Part shown: positions 1-7,807 of the stretch, piece after piece
Layout of the letters: the number at the start of each line of letters is the position of its first letter
Numbering within the stretch: the first letter of the stretch is position 1
Source: CAWAYR01 sp050250875
Lineage (GTDB): Bacteria; Acidobacteriota; Vicinamibacteria; Vicinamibacterales; UBA2999
Length of the DNA: 64,000 nt
Assembly (NCBI GenBank): GCA_050250875.1
Contig: JBFWNV010000005.1
Coordinates: 182,116 to 246,115, forward strand
Direction of reading: 5' to 3'
The notes under the pieces: generated by a model
Seen by the model: only the letters and a program-made list of their open reading frames with translations
What the model was told of the DNA's origin: nothing
Databases searched by the model: none
Translations under genes and position numbers: made by a program

Positions 1-818
1 TCGCCGTCGGGGCGGCGTGCCGGCAGGCGCCGGCGCCGACGCCCGATGTCGTGGCGGTGATGGCGCCGACGGTGCCGGAGACGCCCGCCGACGCGGCGTG
101 GGACGCCGCGCCCGAACACGTCGCGACGCTGCTGCTGCAAGACCTCGTGGAGCCGCGGTTGATGACGCCGTCGACGCCGCAGGTTCGCGTGCGGGCGATT
201 GCCGCGCCGAACGAGATCGCGTTCCGCCTGGAGTGGGCCGACGCGTCGCTCGACGACCTGCCCGGCAACGGCCGGTTCGTCGACGGCTGCGCGGTGCAGG
301 TGCCGGCGAGCGCCGATCCCAACGCCCCCGACCCGCAGATGGGCCAGATGGGGAAGGGCGTGCAGATCACCTACTGGCGGGCCGACTGGCAGGCCACGGT
401 GGACGGTCGCGGCTCGGCCATCCAGGACCTGTATCCGAACGCCACCGTCGATCACTACCCCTTCGAAGCGCCGTCGCTGGCGCCGGGCTCCGACGCCCAG
501 CGGCAGATGACCACGCGGTATGCGCCGGCCGACGCTGTCGGCAACCGGCGTGGCGGGCCGCGCACGTCGGCGGTCGAAGAACTGGTGGCGGAGGGGCCGG
601 GCTCGCTCGCGCCGGCCGGCACCAATGCGGCCCGCGGCAGGGGCGTCCGCACGCCGCAGGGCTGGGCGGTGGTGATCGTGCGGCCGCGGCCCGAGGGACT
701 CTCGACGACCAGCCGCACGAACGTGGCCGTGGCCGTCTGGGAAGGGGCCGCGAAGGAAGCCGGCGCGCGCAAGATGCGCAGCGGCTGGGTGGGCCTGACG
801 ATGCGGGGGACGTCATGA
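1..818 (+). CDS. Haem-binding subunit of a complex iron-sulfur molybdoenzyme (ethylbenzene dehydrogenase gamma family), 5' end missing
   Basis: The frame is open from the left edge and ends at 818, so the start is outside the window. The first residues visible read AVGAAC followed by a Pro/Ala-rich linker, which looks like the lipobox end of a signal peptide, so the mature protein is probably a periplasmic lipoprotein. The body resembles the beta-sandwich that binds haem b in the gamma subunits of ethylbenzene, selenate and chlorate dehydrogenases; a Met-rich QMGQMGKG stretch could supply the axial Met. A TorD-type chaperone follows with a 4-base ATGA overlap, which fits a molybdoenzyme operon whose catalytic and Fe-S genes would lie to the left. 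The family call rests on overall pattern. Confidence 0.7.
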   Translation, partial: AVGAACRQAPAPTPDVVAVMAPTVPETPADAAWDAAPEHVATLLLQDLVEPRLMTPSTPQVRVRAIAAPNEIAFRLEWADASLDDLPGNGRFVDGCAVQVPASADPNAPDPQMGQMGKGVQITYWRADWQATVDGRGSAIQDLYPNATVDHYPFEAPSLAPGSDAQRQMTTRYAPADAVGNRRGGPRTSAVEELVAEGPGSLAPAGTNAARGRGVRTPQGWAVVIVRPRPEGLSTTSRTNVAVAVWEGAAKEAGARKMRSGWVGLTMRGTS

Positions 819-1477
819 CGCCCGCGGTCGGCGCGGCGCCGGTGCCCGATCCGGCCATCGTCGCCCTGCTGCAGGACGCCGCCTCGTGGCGCCTCCTGGG
901 GCGGCTGTTCGAGTGTCCGACGGCGGCCTGGCGGCAGGACGTCGCGACGCTGGCGTCGGAGGTCGCCGATGCGGAACTGGTCGCGGCCGCGGCCGGCGCC
1001 GTCGCCGAGGCCGACGAGGGTGTCTATCACTCGGTGTTCGGGCCGGGTGGGCCGGCGCCGCCGCGCGAGGTGAGCTACCACGACACGGTGGAGCTGGGGT
1101 CGGTGATGTCGGCGTTGACCGGCGCCTACGGCGCGTTCGGCTACCGCCCGGCGCTGGTCGAAGCGCCGGATCACGTCGCGGTCGAAGCCGGGTTCATGGC
1201 CTACCTCCGCGTGAAGCAGGCGCTGGCGCTCCTCGAAGGCGACGGCACGCACGTCGAGATCACGGCCAGCGCCCTCGAGGCCTTTCGCGCCGATCACCTG
1301 GCGGTCTACGCCGAGCGGCTGGCCGCGATCCTCGCCGAGGCGCCGCTCGAGTACCTGCAGGGCGCGTCGCGCGTGCTCGCCCGCCGCGTCGGGCCGCGTC
1401 CCGGGCCGAAGCGGCTGCCGGTCATCCAGCCGCCGGATGACGAAGACGACGGCGGCGAGTTCGACTGCGAGGCGTGA
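815..1477 (+). CDS. TorD/DmsD/NarJ-type molybdoenzyme chaperone
   Basis: A 220-residue, mostly helical acidic protein that starts at ATG 815, overlapping the upstream stop. The central GVYHSVFGPGG...REVSYHDTVELG segment matches the conserved core of the TorD/NarJ family, which binds Tat signal peptides and the apo-catalytic subunit of DMSO-reductase-type enzymes in the cytoplasm before cofactor insertion. The C-terminal tail (PPDDEDDGGEFDCEA) is very acidic. It lies between a haem subunit and a MobB-like GTPase, with overlapping start and stop codons at both ends, so the three genes are probably co-translated and serve assembly of one molybdoenzyme. Confidence 0.8.
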   Translation: MTPAVGAAPVPDPAIVALLQDAASWRLLGRLFECPTAAWRQDVATLASEVADAELVAAAAGAVAEADEGVYHSVFGPGGPAPPREVSYHDTVELGSVMSALTGAYGAFGYRPALVEAPDHVAVEAGFMAYLRVKQALALLEGDGTHVEITASALEAFRADHLAVYAERLAAILAEAPLEYLQGASRVLARRVGPRPGPKRLPVIQPPDDEDDGGEFDCEA

Positions 1478-2238
1478 TGCGGGGGCACTGCATCGTCGTC
1501 GGCGGGCACAGCCGCGGTGTCGGCAAGACGGCGCTCGTCGTCGATCTGGTGCGATCGCTTCTCGCCGAGGGCCGACGAGTGGTCACGGTGAAGGTCTCGG
1601 CGCATCGCCACGGTTCGACGCTCGTCGTGGCGGAGGACCACGCGCCGTCGCCGCGGACGTCCACGGGGCGCTGCCTGGCCGCCGGCGCGGCGCGCGCGTT
1701 CCTCTGCCGCTGCCCCGACGAGCACCTCGCGGCAGCAAGAACCCTGGTTCACGAGCTTCGCGCCAGCGGCGCCGATGTCGTCGTCGAGTCCAACCGCATG
1801 GCGTCGTGGGCCGATCCCGACCTGACGCTGTTCGTCGTCTCGGCGGCGACGGCCGACTGGAAGGCGTCGTCCGATGCCTGTCTGGCCCGCGCCGATGCCA
1901 TCGTGCTGGCGCCGGGCACGCCAGCGGTGCCGGCGCGCCTCGAGCCGTGCCTGCGAACGGGGGGAGGGCGCGCGGAGCTGCTCGCCTTCACGGCGGCGTG
2001 GCGGGTGCCCGGACTGCGCCGCTGGGTTGGGCGGCGTCTGCGGGCGGCGGACGGCTGGATCGGGCCGCGCCTCGCCGCCGGCGGCCGCCGCCGCGAGGAG
2101 CCCTGGTCCCGTCACGGCGTGACCCGGGTCAGCATCACCGCGACGGTCGTCGGCGCGCCCACGGTGAGCACCGGAGTCGGATCACGCGTCTCGAACAGCA
2201 CCTGCCCGGCGGCCTTGATCACGGCCCGCAGGCCATAG
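1474..2238 (+). CDS. MobB-like P-loop GTPase, probable molybdenum-cofactor accessory protein
   Basis: The N-terminus carries a Walker A motif, GGHSRGVGKTAL, and the length fits a MobB-type GTPase, the family that helps attach GMP to molybdopterin. The start is GTG 1474 or ATG 1477, both overlapping the TorD-type stop. The operon position next to molybdoenzyme genes supports the role. The last ~40 codons run antisense to the 3' end of the convergent YbaY-like gene, so the two genes overlap tail to tail by about 127 bp; that tail looks unlike the rest of the protein and may be poorly conserved. It could also be another SIMIBI-class GTPase. Confidence 0.6.
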   Translation: MMRGHCIVVGGHSRGVGKTALVVDLVRSLLAEGRRVVTVKVSAHRHGSTLVVAEDHAPSPRTSTGRCLAAGAARAFLCRCPDEHLAAARTLVHELRASGADVVVESNRMASWADPDLTLFVVSAATADWKASSDACLARADAIVLAPGTPAVPARLEPCLRTGGGRAELLAFTAAWRVPGLRRWVGRRLRAADGWIGPRLAAGGRRREEPWSRHGVTRVSITATVVGAPTVSTGVGSRVSNSTCPAALITARRP

Positions 2239-2546
2239 GGACGCGCCGCCTGCACCCGGGTCGGGTCGACGCTGACCGCGAAGGGCAGCGGCACCTGGCG
2301 GCCGGCGGCCGGCACCGTGGCGGCGGCCAGGATGGCCTGCGCGACCACGCCGGGCCCGATGTCGGTGATCCACACCTCGACGACGGCGTCGGCCGGCAGC
2401 GCCATCCGTTCGCGATAGGTCACCGTGCCGGTGACGACCGACGGCACCGGACTGGGACTGGTCACCGGACTCTCCGTCGGGCCGTTGCCCGTGCAGGCGG
2501 CCGCGGCGATCGCGGCCATGACGACCACGGCGAGGCGCGGCGTCAT
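2112..2546 (-). CDS. YbaY-family lipoprotein
   Basis: A 144-residue protein with a lipoprotein signal (MTPRLAVVVMAAIAAAAC, Cys about residue 18) followed by a Ser/Thr/Pro linker. The remainder (GTVTYRERMALPADAVVEV ... VPLPFAVSV ... YGLRAVI) is the beta-rich domain of YbaY-family lipoproteins of unknown function. It is convergent with, and overlaps the end of, the MobB-like gene. One base separates its start (2546) from the stop of the upstream monooxygenase-fold gene at 2548, so the two minus-strand genes may be co-transcribed. Confidence 0.75.
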   Translation of the reverse strand: MTPRLAVVVMAAIAAAACTGNGPTESPVTSPSPVPSVVTGTVTYRERMALPADAVVEVWITDIGPGVVAQAILAAATVPAAGRQVPLPFAVSVDPTRVQAARPYGLRAVIKAAGQVLFETRDPTPVLTVGAPTTVAVMLTRVTP

Positions 2547-2547
2547 C

Positions 2548-2952
2548 TCACGCGCGCGCGGCGACCAGGCCGTGGCCGCCGACCGGCGTCGTCACCGTGC
2601 CGGGAGCGAACGCGGCGATGAGCGGGCGGCCCTTGGCGATGGCGGCCTTCACCGCCGGCAGGCCGAGCGAGGCCGTGTGACTGGCCTGGCTGTCCCACGC
2701 CTCGGTGATCCAGATGACGTTCGGGTCGGCGGGGTCGGTGGCGACGATGTAGCTCAGGCAGCCCGGCATCGCGCTGGTGCCCTCGACCAGGATCGCGACG
2801 AGTTCATCGCGCTTGCCCTCCACCGCGGTCATCTTGCCGATCAGTCCGTACATCGCTGCTCCTTGGACCGACGCGCCGCCGCACCGGCCGGCCAGCAGCA
2901 GCCCGGCGCCGGTGGCGAGCATCTCGCGGCGGGTCGGGCGCACGGTTGCCAT
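2548..2952 (-). CDS. Antibiotic biosynthesis monooxygenase (ABM/YgiN)-fold protein with Tat-like leader
   Basis: A 134-residue protein. The leader TRREMLATGAGLLLAGRC has twin arginines and a hydrophobic stretch ending in Cys, so export by Tat, perhaps with lipidation, is likely. The remainder (MYGLIGKMTAVEGKRDELVAIL ... MPGCLSYIVATDPADPNVIWITEAWDSQASH) is a dimeric alpha/beta-barrel domain typical of quinol monooxygenase-like proteins. Most relatives are cytoplasmic, so a Tat leader is unusual. The substrate cannot be told from sequence. Confidence 0.75.
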   Translation of the reverse strand: MATVRPTRREMLATGAGLLLAGRCGGASVQGAAMYGLIGKMTAVEGKRDELVAILVEGTSAMPGCLSYIVATDPADPNVIWITEAWDSQASHTASLGLPAVKAAIAKGRPLIAAFAPGTVTTPVGGHGLVAARA

Positions 2953-3038
2953 CGTACCTCAGCGCCGGCGACAGTCCCCTTTCACGCTGGAGCCGGGGCT
3001 CCTGCTGCGGGAAACGCGACCGTGCCGGCTGGAGCCAA

Positions 3039-3055
3039 ACGGGGTCAGACCCCGT
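3039..3055. repeat. Perfect intergenic palindrome (ACGGGGTC-type)
   Basis: ACGGGGTCAGACCCCGT is a perfect palindrome around a central A; in RNA it would pair as a 7-bp stem with a 3-base loop. It lies between two minus-strand genes, 13 bases past the end of the HtrA-type gene at 3068, so it may act as a transcription end or as a small REP-like element. It resembles, but is not the same as, the GGGGACNGTCCCC palindromes near 15.03 and 54.13 kb. Confidence 0.5.
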
Positions 3056-3067
3056 GACACATGGCGG

Positions 3068-4027
3068 TCACCCCAGCTCGGTCGGGACGACGTCGATTCG
3101 CCGATCCTCGATGCCGCGCAGCAGACGCAGCGGCACCTGGCGATCGATGCGCTCCTCGGTGAGCAGGCGATGCAGATCGTCGGCGCCGGTGACCGCGAGT
3201 CCATCGAAGCCGACGATCACGTCCCCGGGCTGGAGTCCGGCGCGGGCGGCCGGACTGGCGTCGCTCACCGCGGTGACGCCGAGGCCGCGGTCGACGGCCA
3301 GCCCGTGCGCGCGGGCGATCCGCCGCGGCACCGCGGCGTCCTGGCCGGCCACGCCGAGCCAGCCCCGCCGCACCTTGCCGAAGCGCAGCAGCGCCGAGAT
3401 CACCCGCGCGGCGGTGGCGCTCGGCACGGCGAACGCGATGCCCTGGCCGCCGACGATCACCGCCGTGTTCACGCCCACGACCTCGCCGCGGCTGGTGACG
3501 AGCGGGCCGCCCGAGTTGCCCGGATTGAGCGCCGCGTCGGTCTGGATCAGGTTGTCCATCAGCCGCACGGTGCGCGCCCGCAGCGACCGGCCGAGCGCGC
3601 TGACGACGCCGGCGGTCACCGTGTGCTGGAAGCCCAGGGGATTGCCGATGGCGACGACGAGCTGGCCTGGCGCGAGCGTGGTCGAATCGCCGAGCGGCGC
3701 GTCCCGCAGGGCCGGCGCCGAGACGCGCAGCACCGCGAGGTCGGTGTGGGGATCGTCGCCGACGAGATCGGCGGTCAGCCGGTCGCCGTCGAGCGTCGTG
3801 ACATGGATGGCGCGGGCCCCGTCCACGACGTGGCTGTTGGTGAGGACCAGGCCGTCGGGCGCGAAGACGAATCCCGACCCGGAGCCGCCGCTGCCGCCGC
3901 GGCGGCGCCGCCCCGCCGGCGGGGCAATCGCGTCGACGTCCACCTTGACCACCGCCGGGCCGACGCGGGCCACGGCGTTCATCACCGCGCGGGAGTAGGC
4001 ATCGAGCAGTTCGTCGTCGGCGGCCAT
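3068..4027 (-). CDS. HtrA/DegP-type S1C serine protease with PDZ domain
   Basis: A 319-residue protein with a complete trypsin-fold triad: His in LTNSHVV, Asp in HTDLAVL and Ser in NPGNSGGPL. One C-terminal PDZ domain follows (GLGVTAVSDASPAARAGLQPGDVIVGFDGLAV). The ATG at 4027 fits the family; no signal peptide or membrane segment is evident at this start, so it may act in the cytoplasm or be exported differently. A LuxR-type regulator and a dead paralogue lie directly upstream on the same strand, suggesting one stress-response unit. Confidence 0.88.
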   Translation of the reverse strand: MAADDELLDAYSRAVMNAVARVGPAVVKVDVDAIAPPAGRRRRGGSGGSGSGFVFAPDGLVLTNSHVVDGARAIHVTTLDGDRLTADLVGDDPHTDLAVLRVSAPALRDAPLGDSTTLAPGQLVVAIGNPLGFQHTVTAGVVSALGRSLRARTVRLMDNLIQTDAALNPGNSGGPLVTSRGEVVGVNTAVIVGGQGIAFAVPSATAARVISALLRFGKVRRGWLGVAGQDAAVPRRIARAHGLAVDRGLGVTAVSDASPAARAGLQPGDVIVGFDGLAVTGADDLHRLLTEERIDRQVPLRLLRGIEDRRIDVVPTELG

Positions 4028-4038
4028 AGCGTCCTTCC

Positions 4039-4066
4039 GAGCCCCGAGCCCCGAGCCCCGAGCCCC
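4039..4066. repeat. Tandem heptamer repeat GAGCCCC x4
   Basis: Four perfect copies of GAGCCCC fill the gap between the LuxR-type gene and the HtrA-type gene. Related runs occur at 6544-6573 and 62820-62852, always between genes, so this looks like a dispersed intergenic simple repeat rather than part of a gene. Confidence 0.8.
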
Positions 4067-4068
4067 GT

Positions 4069-4458
4069 TCAGAGATCGATCAGTCCCAGGCGCAGGCCCC
4101 GGCGGACCGCGTCGGTGCGCGTCGCCGCGCCGAGCTTGCCGAAGATCGCGCCGAGGTGGAACTTCACGGTGTGCTCGCTGATGCCGAGCGTCTGCGCGAT
4201 CTCGCGGTTGCCGACGCCGTCGGCGAGCAGGCCGAGCACCTCGCGCTCGCGCGGCGTCAGCGCCTCGACGAGCGGATCGCGATCCTCGCCGCGCTCGCCG
4301 CCGGCCGGTGCGCGCCACTGCGCTGCCGGGCCGAGCACGACGTCGGCGTCGTCGGCTGCGTCCACCAGACGCCAGCCGGCCCGACGAGCCTCGTCGCGGA
4401 GGCGGCGACGCTCGTCGGCCGACGTCGCCGCGACGAACACACGTAACGGGGTGTCCAC
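4069..4458 (-). CDS. LuxR/NarL-type transcriptional regulator
   Basis: A 129-residue protein. The C-terminal half is a canonical LuxR helix-turn-helix (ALTPREREVLGLLADGVGNREIAQTLGISEHTVKFHLGAI, written here in part), which binds DNA. The N-terminal ~60 residues look like a shortened receiver-like module with no obvious phospho-acceptor pocket. The GTG at 4458 is preceded 7 bases upstream by TAAGCT, a -10-like element, favouring a leaderless start. It sits between an active and an inactive HtrA-type gene and may control them. Confidence 0.85.
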   Translation of the reverse strand: MDTPLRVFVAATSADERRRLRDEARRAGWRLVDAADDADVVLGPAAQWRAPAGGERGEDRDPLVEALTPREREVLGLLADGVGNREIAQTLGISEHTVKFHLGAIFGKLGAATRTDAVRRGLRLGLIDL

Positions 4459-4468
4459 GGATCCGAGC

Positions 4469-5356
4469 TTAGCCGCGGCTCCGCTCCGTCGCCGTCACCG
4501 TCGCCGTCACCGCCGCCCCGCCGCGGGCGACGACCAGCGGCACCGCGCGGCCGACCCGCTCGCCGCGCAGCAGCGTCAGCAGGTCGTCGGGCTCGCGCAC
4601 GGTGACGCCGTCGAAGGCGACGATCACGTCGCCGACCAGCAGCCCGGCCCGCGCGGCCGGCGAGTCGGCCGCGACGGCGGTGACCAGCAGGCCGGCGTCG
4701 CGATCGTCGACGTGCTGGCGCTCGGGCAGCGCCACCGGCAGTGAGCTGACGCCCAGGAACCCCTGCCGCGCGCCGCCCCGCGTCTGCACCTCGCGCGCGG
4801 CCTCCCAGGCGTGGGCCGCCGGGATGACCACGGTGGTGCCACGGATGGCCATCGACGTGACCACGCCGAGCACGTGGCCGGTGCCATCGACGAGCGCGCC
4901 GCCGGTCAGCGCGCCGTGGGGTGGCAGGCCGATGCGGATCACGCGGGCGATCTCCGAGGCGCGGCCGGTGCGCAGCGGGCCGCCGACGACCGCGACCGGC
5001 GCCAGCGCCGAGAACACGCCGCCGCTCCACGTGCGGCCGACGGCCAGGGCCAGGTGGCCGGCGCGTGGCTCGGCGGCGACCTGCGCGGGCGGCGCCGCGA
5101 GGCCGGGCACGCGCACGACCGTCAGGCCGGTCGAGGCACTGCGGCCGACGACGGTGCCTTCGAACGTCTGGCCGTCGCCGCGGCGCACCGAGACCACGCC
5201 GTCGTGGACGGCGACGCCGGGGGAGAGCACCAGATCCGCGTCGCACACAAGGCCGGCCACCGGCCGGCGATGCGCCTGAATCTGGACGATGGAGGCGGCG
5301 GCGGTGTCGGCCGCGGCCGCGAGTTGCGCTGAGAGGGTGGTGAGGACATCGGTCAT
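4469..5356 (-). CDS. Catalytically inactive HtrA-like PDZ protein
   Basis: A 295-residue protein that follows the S1C trypsin fold plus PDZ plan of its neighbour at 3068, but all three catalytic positions appear lost: the His region reads LSPGVAVHDG, the Asp region STGLTVVRV, and the nucleophile region PPHGALTGGALVDG in place of GNSGGP. A C-terminal PDZ domain (GLLVTAVAADSPAARAGLLVGDVIVAFDG) is intact. It is probably a binding or scaffold protein, perhaps a substrate trap or partner for the active protease. TACGGT lies 6 bases before the ATG at 5356, a candidate -10 for a leaderless message. Confidence 0.8.
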   Translation of the reverse strand: MTDVLTTLSAQLAAAADTAAASIVQIQAHRRPVAGLVCDADLVLSPGVAVHDGVVSVRRGDGQTFEGTVVGRSASTGLTVVRVPGLAAPPAQVAAEPRAGHLALAVGRTWSGGVFSALAPVAVVGGPLRTGRASEIARVIRIGLPPHGALTGGALVDGTGHVLGVVTSMAIRGTTVVIPAAHAWEAAREVQTRGGARQGFLGVSSLPVALPERQHVDDRDAGLLVTAVAADSPAARAGLLVGDVIVAFDGVTVREPDDLLTLLRGERVGRAVPLVVARGGAAVTATVTATERSRG

Positions 5357-5501
5357 GCCCCCACCGTAGCAGCGCGGGCGGAGCGCCGCGCCAGCCGTTC
5401 GGCTAGGACCGTTGTCACGGGTTCTGTGTCACCGGCTCTGACACGACGACGTCGGCTGACGCGGACGTGTCTCCGCTTCAGAGCCGATTACAATTCGAGG
5501 C

Positions 5502-6530
5502 GTGCGAGCCGTCGCCGTACTTGCGCTGATGAGCGTCGTGGCCGCGCTGCCCGGACAGCGCCTGGTGGCGCAGGACCGCCGCGTCGTCTGGCTCCGCGCC
5601 GGCGACGCCGACCTCGAGCGCGATCTGAATCGCGAGGCGGCGCGCGGTCTGCGACTGGCCGCCATCAGCGACGGCCTGCCGTGTCCGGTCGCAGCGCTGC
5701 AGGCGCCGGCGACCGCCGGCGCGCCGGCCGCCTACCGGGTGGTCGCCGATCGCGACCTGGCCGCGTCACTGGTGTCGCTCACCGGCGAAGGGTTCGTGCC
5801 GAAGGCCGCCGCGCGCGTCGTCGGCACGCGGCACCACGTGGTCTTCGAGCGTGTGGCGCCCCGCCCGGCCGGCACCTGGCGTCTCCTCGAGTTCGAGAAG
5901 CTCGAGGACCTGGCCGGCGTGCTGGAGGGGGCCGCCGCCGAGGGCTTCCGGCCCACCGTGCTCGTCCGGGTGCCGTTTCGCAGCTGGCCGGGGCTGTCGG
6001 CGCGCGGCCTGCTGCTGGCCGAGCGGCCGGCCGACGGCGCCCCGCGCGCGACGCGCGTGCTCATCGGCACCAGGCGCGATCTCGACGACGTGCAAGGGCC
6101 CCTTCGCGCCGCCACTGCCGAGGGCTGGAGCCTCGACCTGCTCTTCACCAGCGCCCGCGACGGCAGCGAGCAGCTGCGGCGAGAGCGTGTCGTGCTGGTG
6201 CTGTCGCGCGCCGGCGGCAACACGACGGGGCGTGCGGTCGAGATCGAGCGCCGCACGACGTTCGGCATCTTCGGCGACGTGTTCGCCGGGGCGGCGGCGT
6301 TCTGGAACGACTACGTGTCGGCTTCGACCGACCAGGATCGGCGGCAGGTGTGGGCGACGCCGACGCGGCTGTCGGCAGGCGAGGCGAACTGCGCGCGCAT
6401 CGAGTTCGCGCTCCGGCTCGACGGCCTCGACGAGCACACCTTCGACATCGTCGGGCTGGTGGCCCGGCCGATGCAGCCCGACGGCTACGAGCTCCTGACG
6501 CTCACCCAGCACCGCCTCGGCCCGAACTGA
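5502..6530 (+). CDS. Exported protein of unknown function with internal repeats
   Basis: A 342-residue protein starting at GTG 5502, with a signal peptide (VAVLALMSVVAALPGQRLVAQ). The body contains three or four loosely repeated units of about 60 residues, each an E/A-G-F/W-x-(P)-x-V/L helix-strand element followed by a basic strand (GFVPKAAARVVG, GFRPTVLVRVPF, GWSLDLLFTSA). I do not recognise the family. TACAAT at 5489-5494 lies 7 bases before the start and probably serves as a -10 element for a leaderless transcript. Confidence 0.75.
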   Translation: MRAVAVLALMSVVAALPGQRLVAQDRRVVWLRAGDADLERDLNREAARGLRLAAISDGLPCPVAALQAPATAGAPAAYRVVADRDLAASLVSLTGEGFVPKAAARVVGTRHHVVFERVAPRPAGTWRLLEFEKLEDLAGVLEGAAAEGFRPTVLVRVPFRSWPGLSARGLLLAERPADGAPRATRVLIGTRRDLDDVQGPLRAATAEGWSLDLLFTSARDGSEQLRRERVVLVLSRAGGNTTGRAVEIERRTTFGIFGDVFAGAAAFWNDYVSASTDQDRRQVWATPTRLSAGEANCARIEFALRLDGLDEHTFDIVGLVARPMQPDGYELLTLTQHRLGPN

Positions 6531-6543
6531 GCGCCAAGCTCGC

Positions 6544-6573
6544 GCCCCGAGTCCCGAGTCCCGAGCCCCGAGT
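6544..6573. repeat. Tandem heptamer repeat GAGTCCC/GAGCCCC
   Basis: Four imperfect heptamers lie between the convergent ends of the 5502-6530 and 6579-7748 genes. They are of the same kind as the repeats at 4039 and 62820. Confidence 0.75.
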
Positions 6574-6578
6574 GAACG

Positions 6579-7748
6579 TCAGTTCCGCCTGTCCGAGAGC
6601 GCCTTGAACGGCGTCCGCAGCGTGCCGATGCCCTCCACCTCCACCTCCACCACGTCGCCGGGCTTCAGGAACTTCTGCCGTTCCATGCCGGTGCCGGCCG
6701 GAGTGCCGGTGACGATCACGTCGCCGGGATAGAGCGTCATCCGCGAGGCGACATAAGCGATGAGATGCGCCTCGCTCCAGATCAGGTTGCTGGTCCGCGC
6801 GTCCTGCATCACCTCGCCGTTGACGCGCGTCACCAGGCGCAAGTCGCTCGGGCCCTTGGGCAGGAACTCCTTGGGCACGATCACCGGGCCGAACGGCGCC
6901 GCCCGATCGATGCTCTTGCCGTCGAACCAGTTGGCGCCGGGGAACATCGTCACCTCGCGCAGCCGCTCGCTGCCGCGGTCGCTCAGGTCCTGCATGATGC
7001 TGTAGCCGAACACGTAGTCGAGCGCCTGCTCACGCGGGATGCGATAGGCCGGGCGCGGCCCCATGACGATGGCCAACTCGCCCTCGTAGTCGGTGCGGCC
7101 GCGGCCGTCGACGATGTAGAACGGCTCGTCGGGGTCGATGATGCACGAGCGCGGCGACTTGGCGAACATGATCGGCGCGTCACGATCGGGCACGACGCGA
7201 TCGGCGGCCGAGGCGTCGAAGCCGGCCGCCGGCCGCGCCGGGGCGCTGGCGGGTGCGGCCGCCGGTGGCGGGGCCGGCGCGCCGCCGGCCCCCGCCGTGC
7301 CCATGCCCTGGGCATGCGCCTTGTAGTTGGCCGACGCCGCCATCAGGTTCCACGGGTACTTGATCGGCGCCAGCACCTTCACCGCCGTCACGTCGAAGGC
7401 GAAGGGCAGACCGGCGGTGGACTGCGTGGCGAAGAAGTTGGCGATCTGGTAGAGCCGCGGCGACACGGTCGCGTACTGCTCGATGAGCGCCTTCATCTCG
7501 GTGGGCATCGCCGTGGCCGGCAGCTTCGCCCGGTCGCTGACATGGCGATTGGCGCCGGCGATGTCGAGCACGCGCGCGCCGAGCACCATGCCGACCCGCG
7601 TCGCGCCGCCGGACTCGAAGGTCATCAGCTTGAACGGGGTGCCGGGCGTGGCCGCCGGCGTGGACTGGGCGCCTGGCGTGGCCCCGAACAGCGTGATGGC
7701 GGTCACTCCCCCGGCGATGGCCCACAGCACTCGGTGCGTCGCGGTCAT
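6579..7748 (-). CDS. Fumarylacetoacetate hydrolase-family protein, exported
   Basis: A 389-residue protein. The C-terminal ~250 residues carry FAH-fold marks: the metal-ligand region DYEGELAIVMG, then GYSIMQDLSDRG, FDGKSID, and the closing VIVTGTPAGTGM and LKPGDVVEVEVEGIG. Such enzymes hydrolyse or decarboxylate 2-oxo or acylpyruvate compounds in aromatic catabolism, usually in the cytoplasm. Here a clear signal peptide (VLWAIAGGVTAITLFGATPGAQS) and an Ala/Pro insert near residues 160-195 are present, so it probably acts in the periplasm. An AGGAG-like site (GGAGCC) precedes the ATG at 7748. Confidence 0.88.
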   Translation of the reverse strand: MTATHRVLWAIAGGVTAITLFGATPGAQSTPAATPGTPFKLMTFESGGATRVGMVLGARVLDIAGANRHVSDRAKLPATAMPTEMKALIEQYATVSPRLYQIANFFATQSTAGLPFAFDVTAVKVLAPIKYPWNLMAASANYKAHAQGMGTAGAGGAPAPPPAAAPASAPARPAAGFDASAADRVVPDRDAPIMFAKSPRSCIIDPDEPFYIVDGRGRTDYEGELAIVMGPRPAYRIPREQALDYVFGYSIMQDLSDRGSERLREVTMFPGANWFDGKSIDRAAPFGPVIVPKEFLPKGPSDLRLVTRVNGEVMQDARTSNLIWSEAHLIAYVASRMTLYPGDVIVTGTPAGTGMERQKFLKPGDVVEVEVEGIGTLRTPFKALSDRRN

Positions 7749-7807
7749 GGGTCGGCTCCTGTCGAGGCATCCTATCGCGAGCGGCGCGCCGATGCGCCGG
7801 TCGCGGC

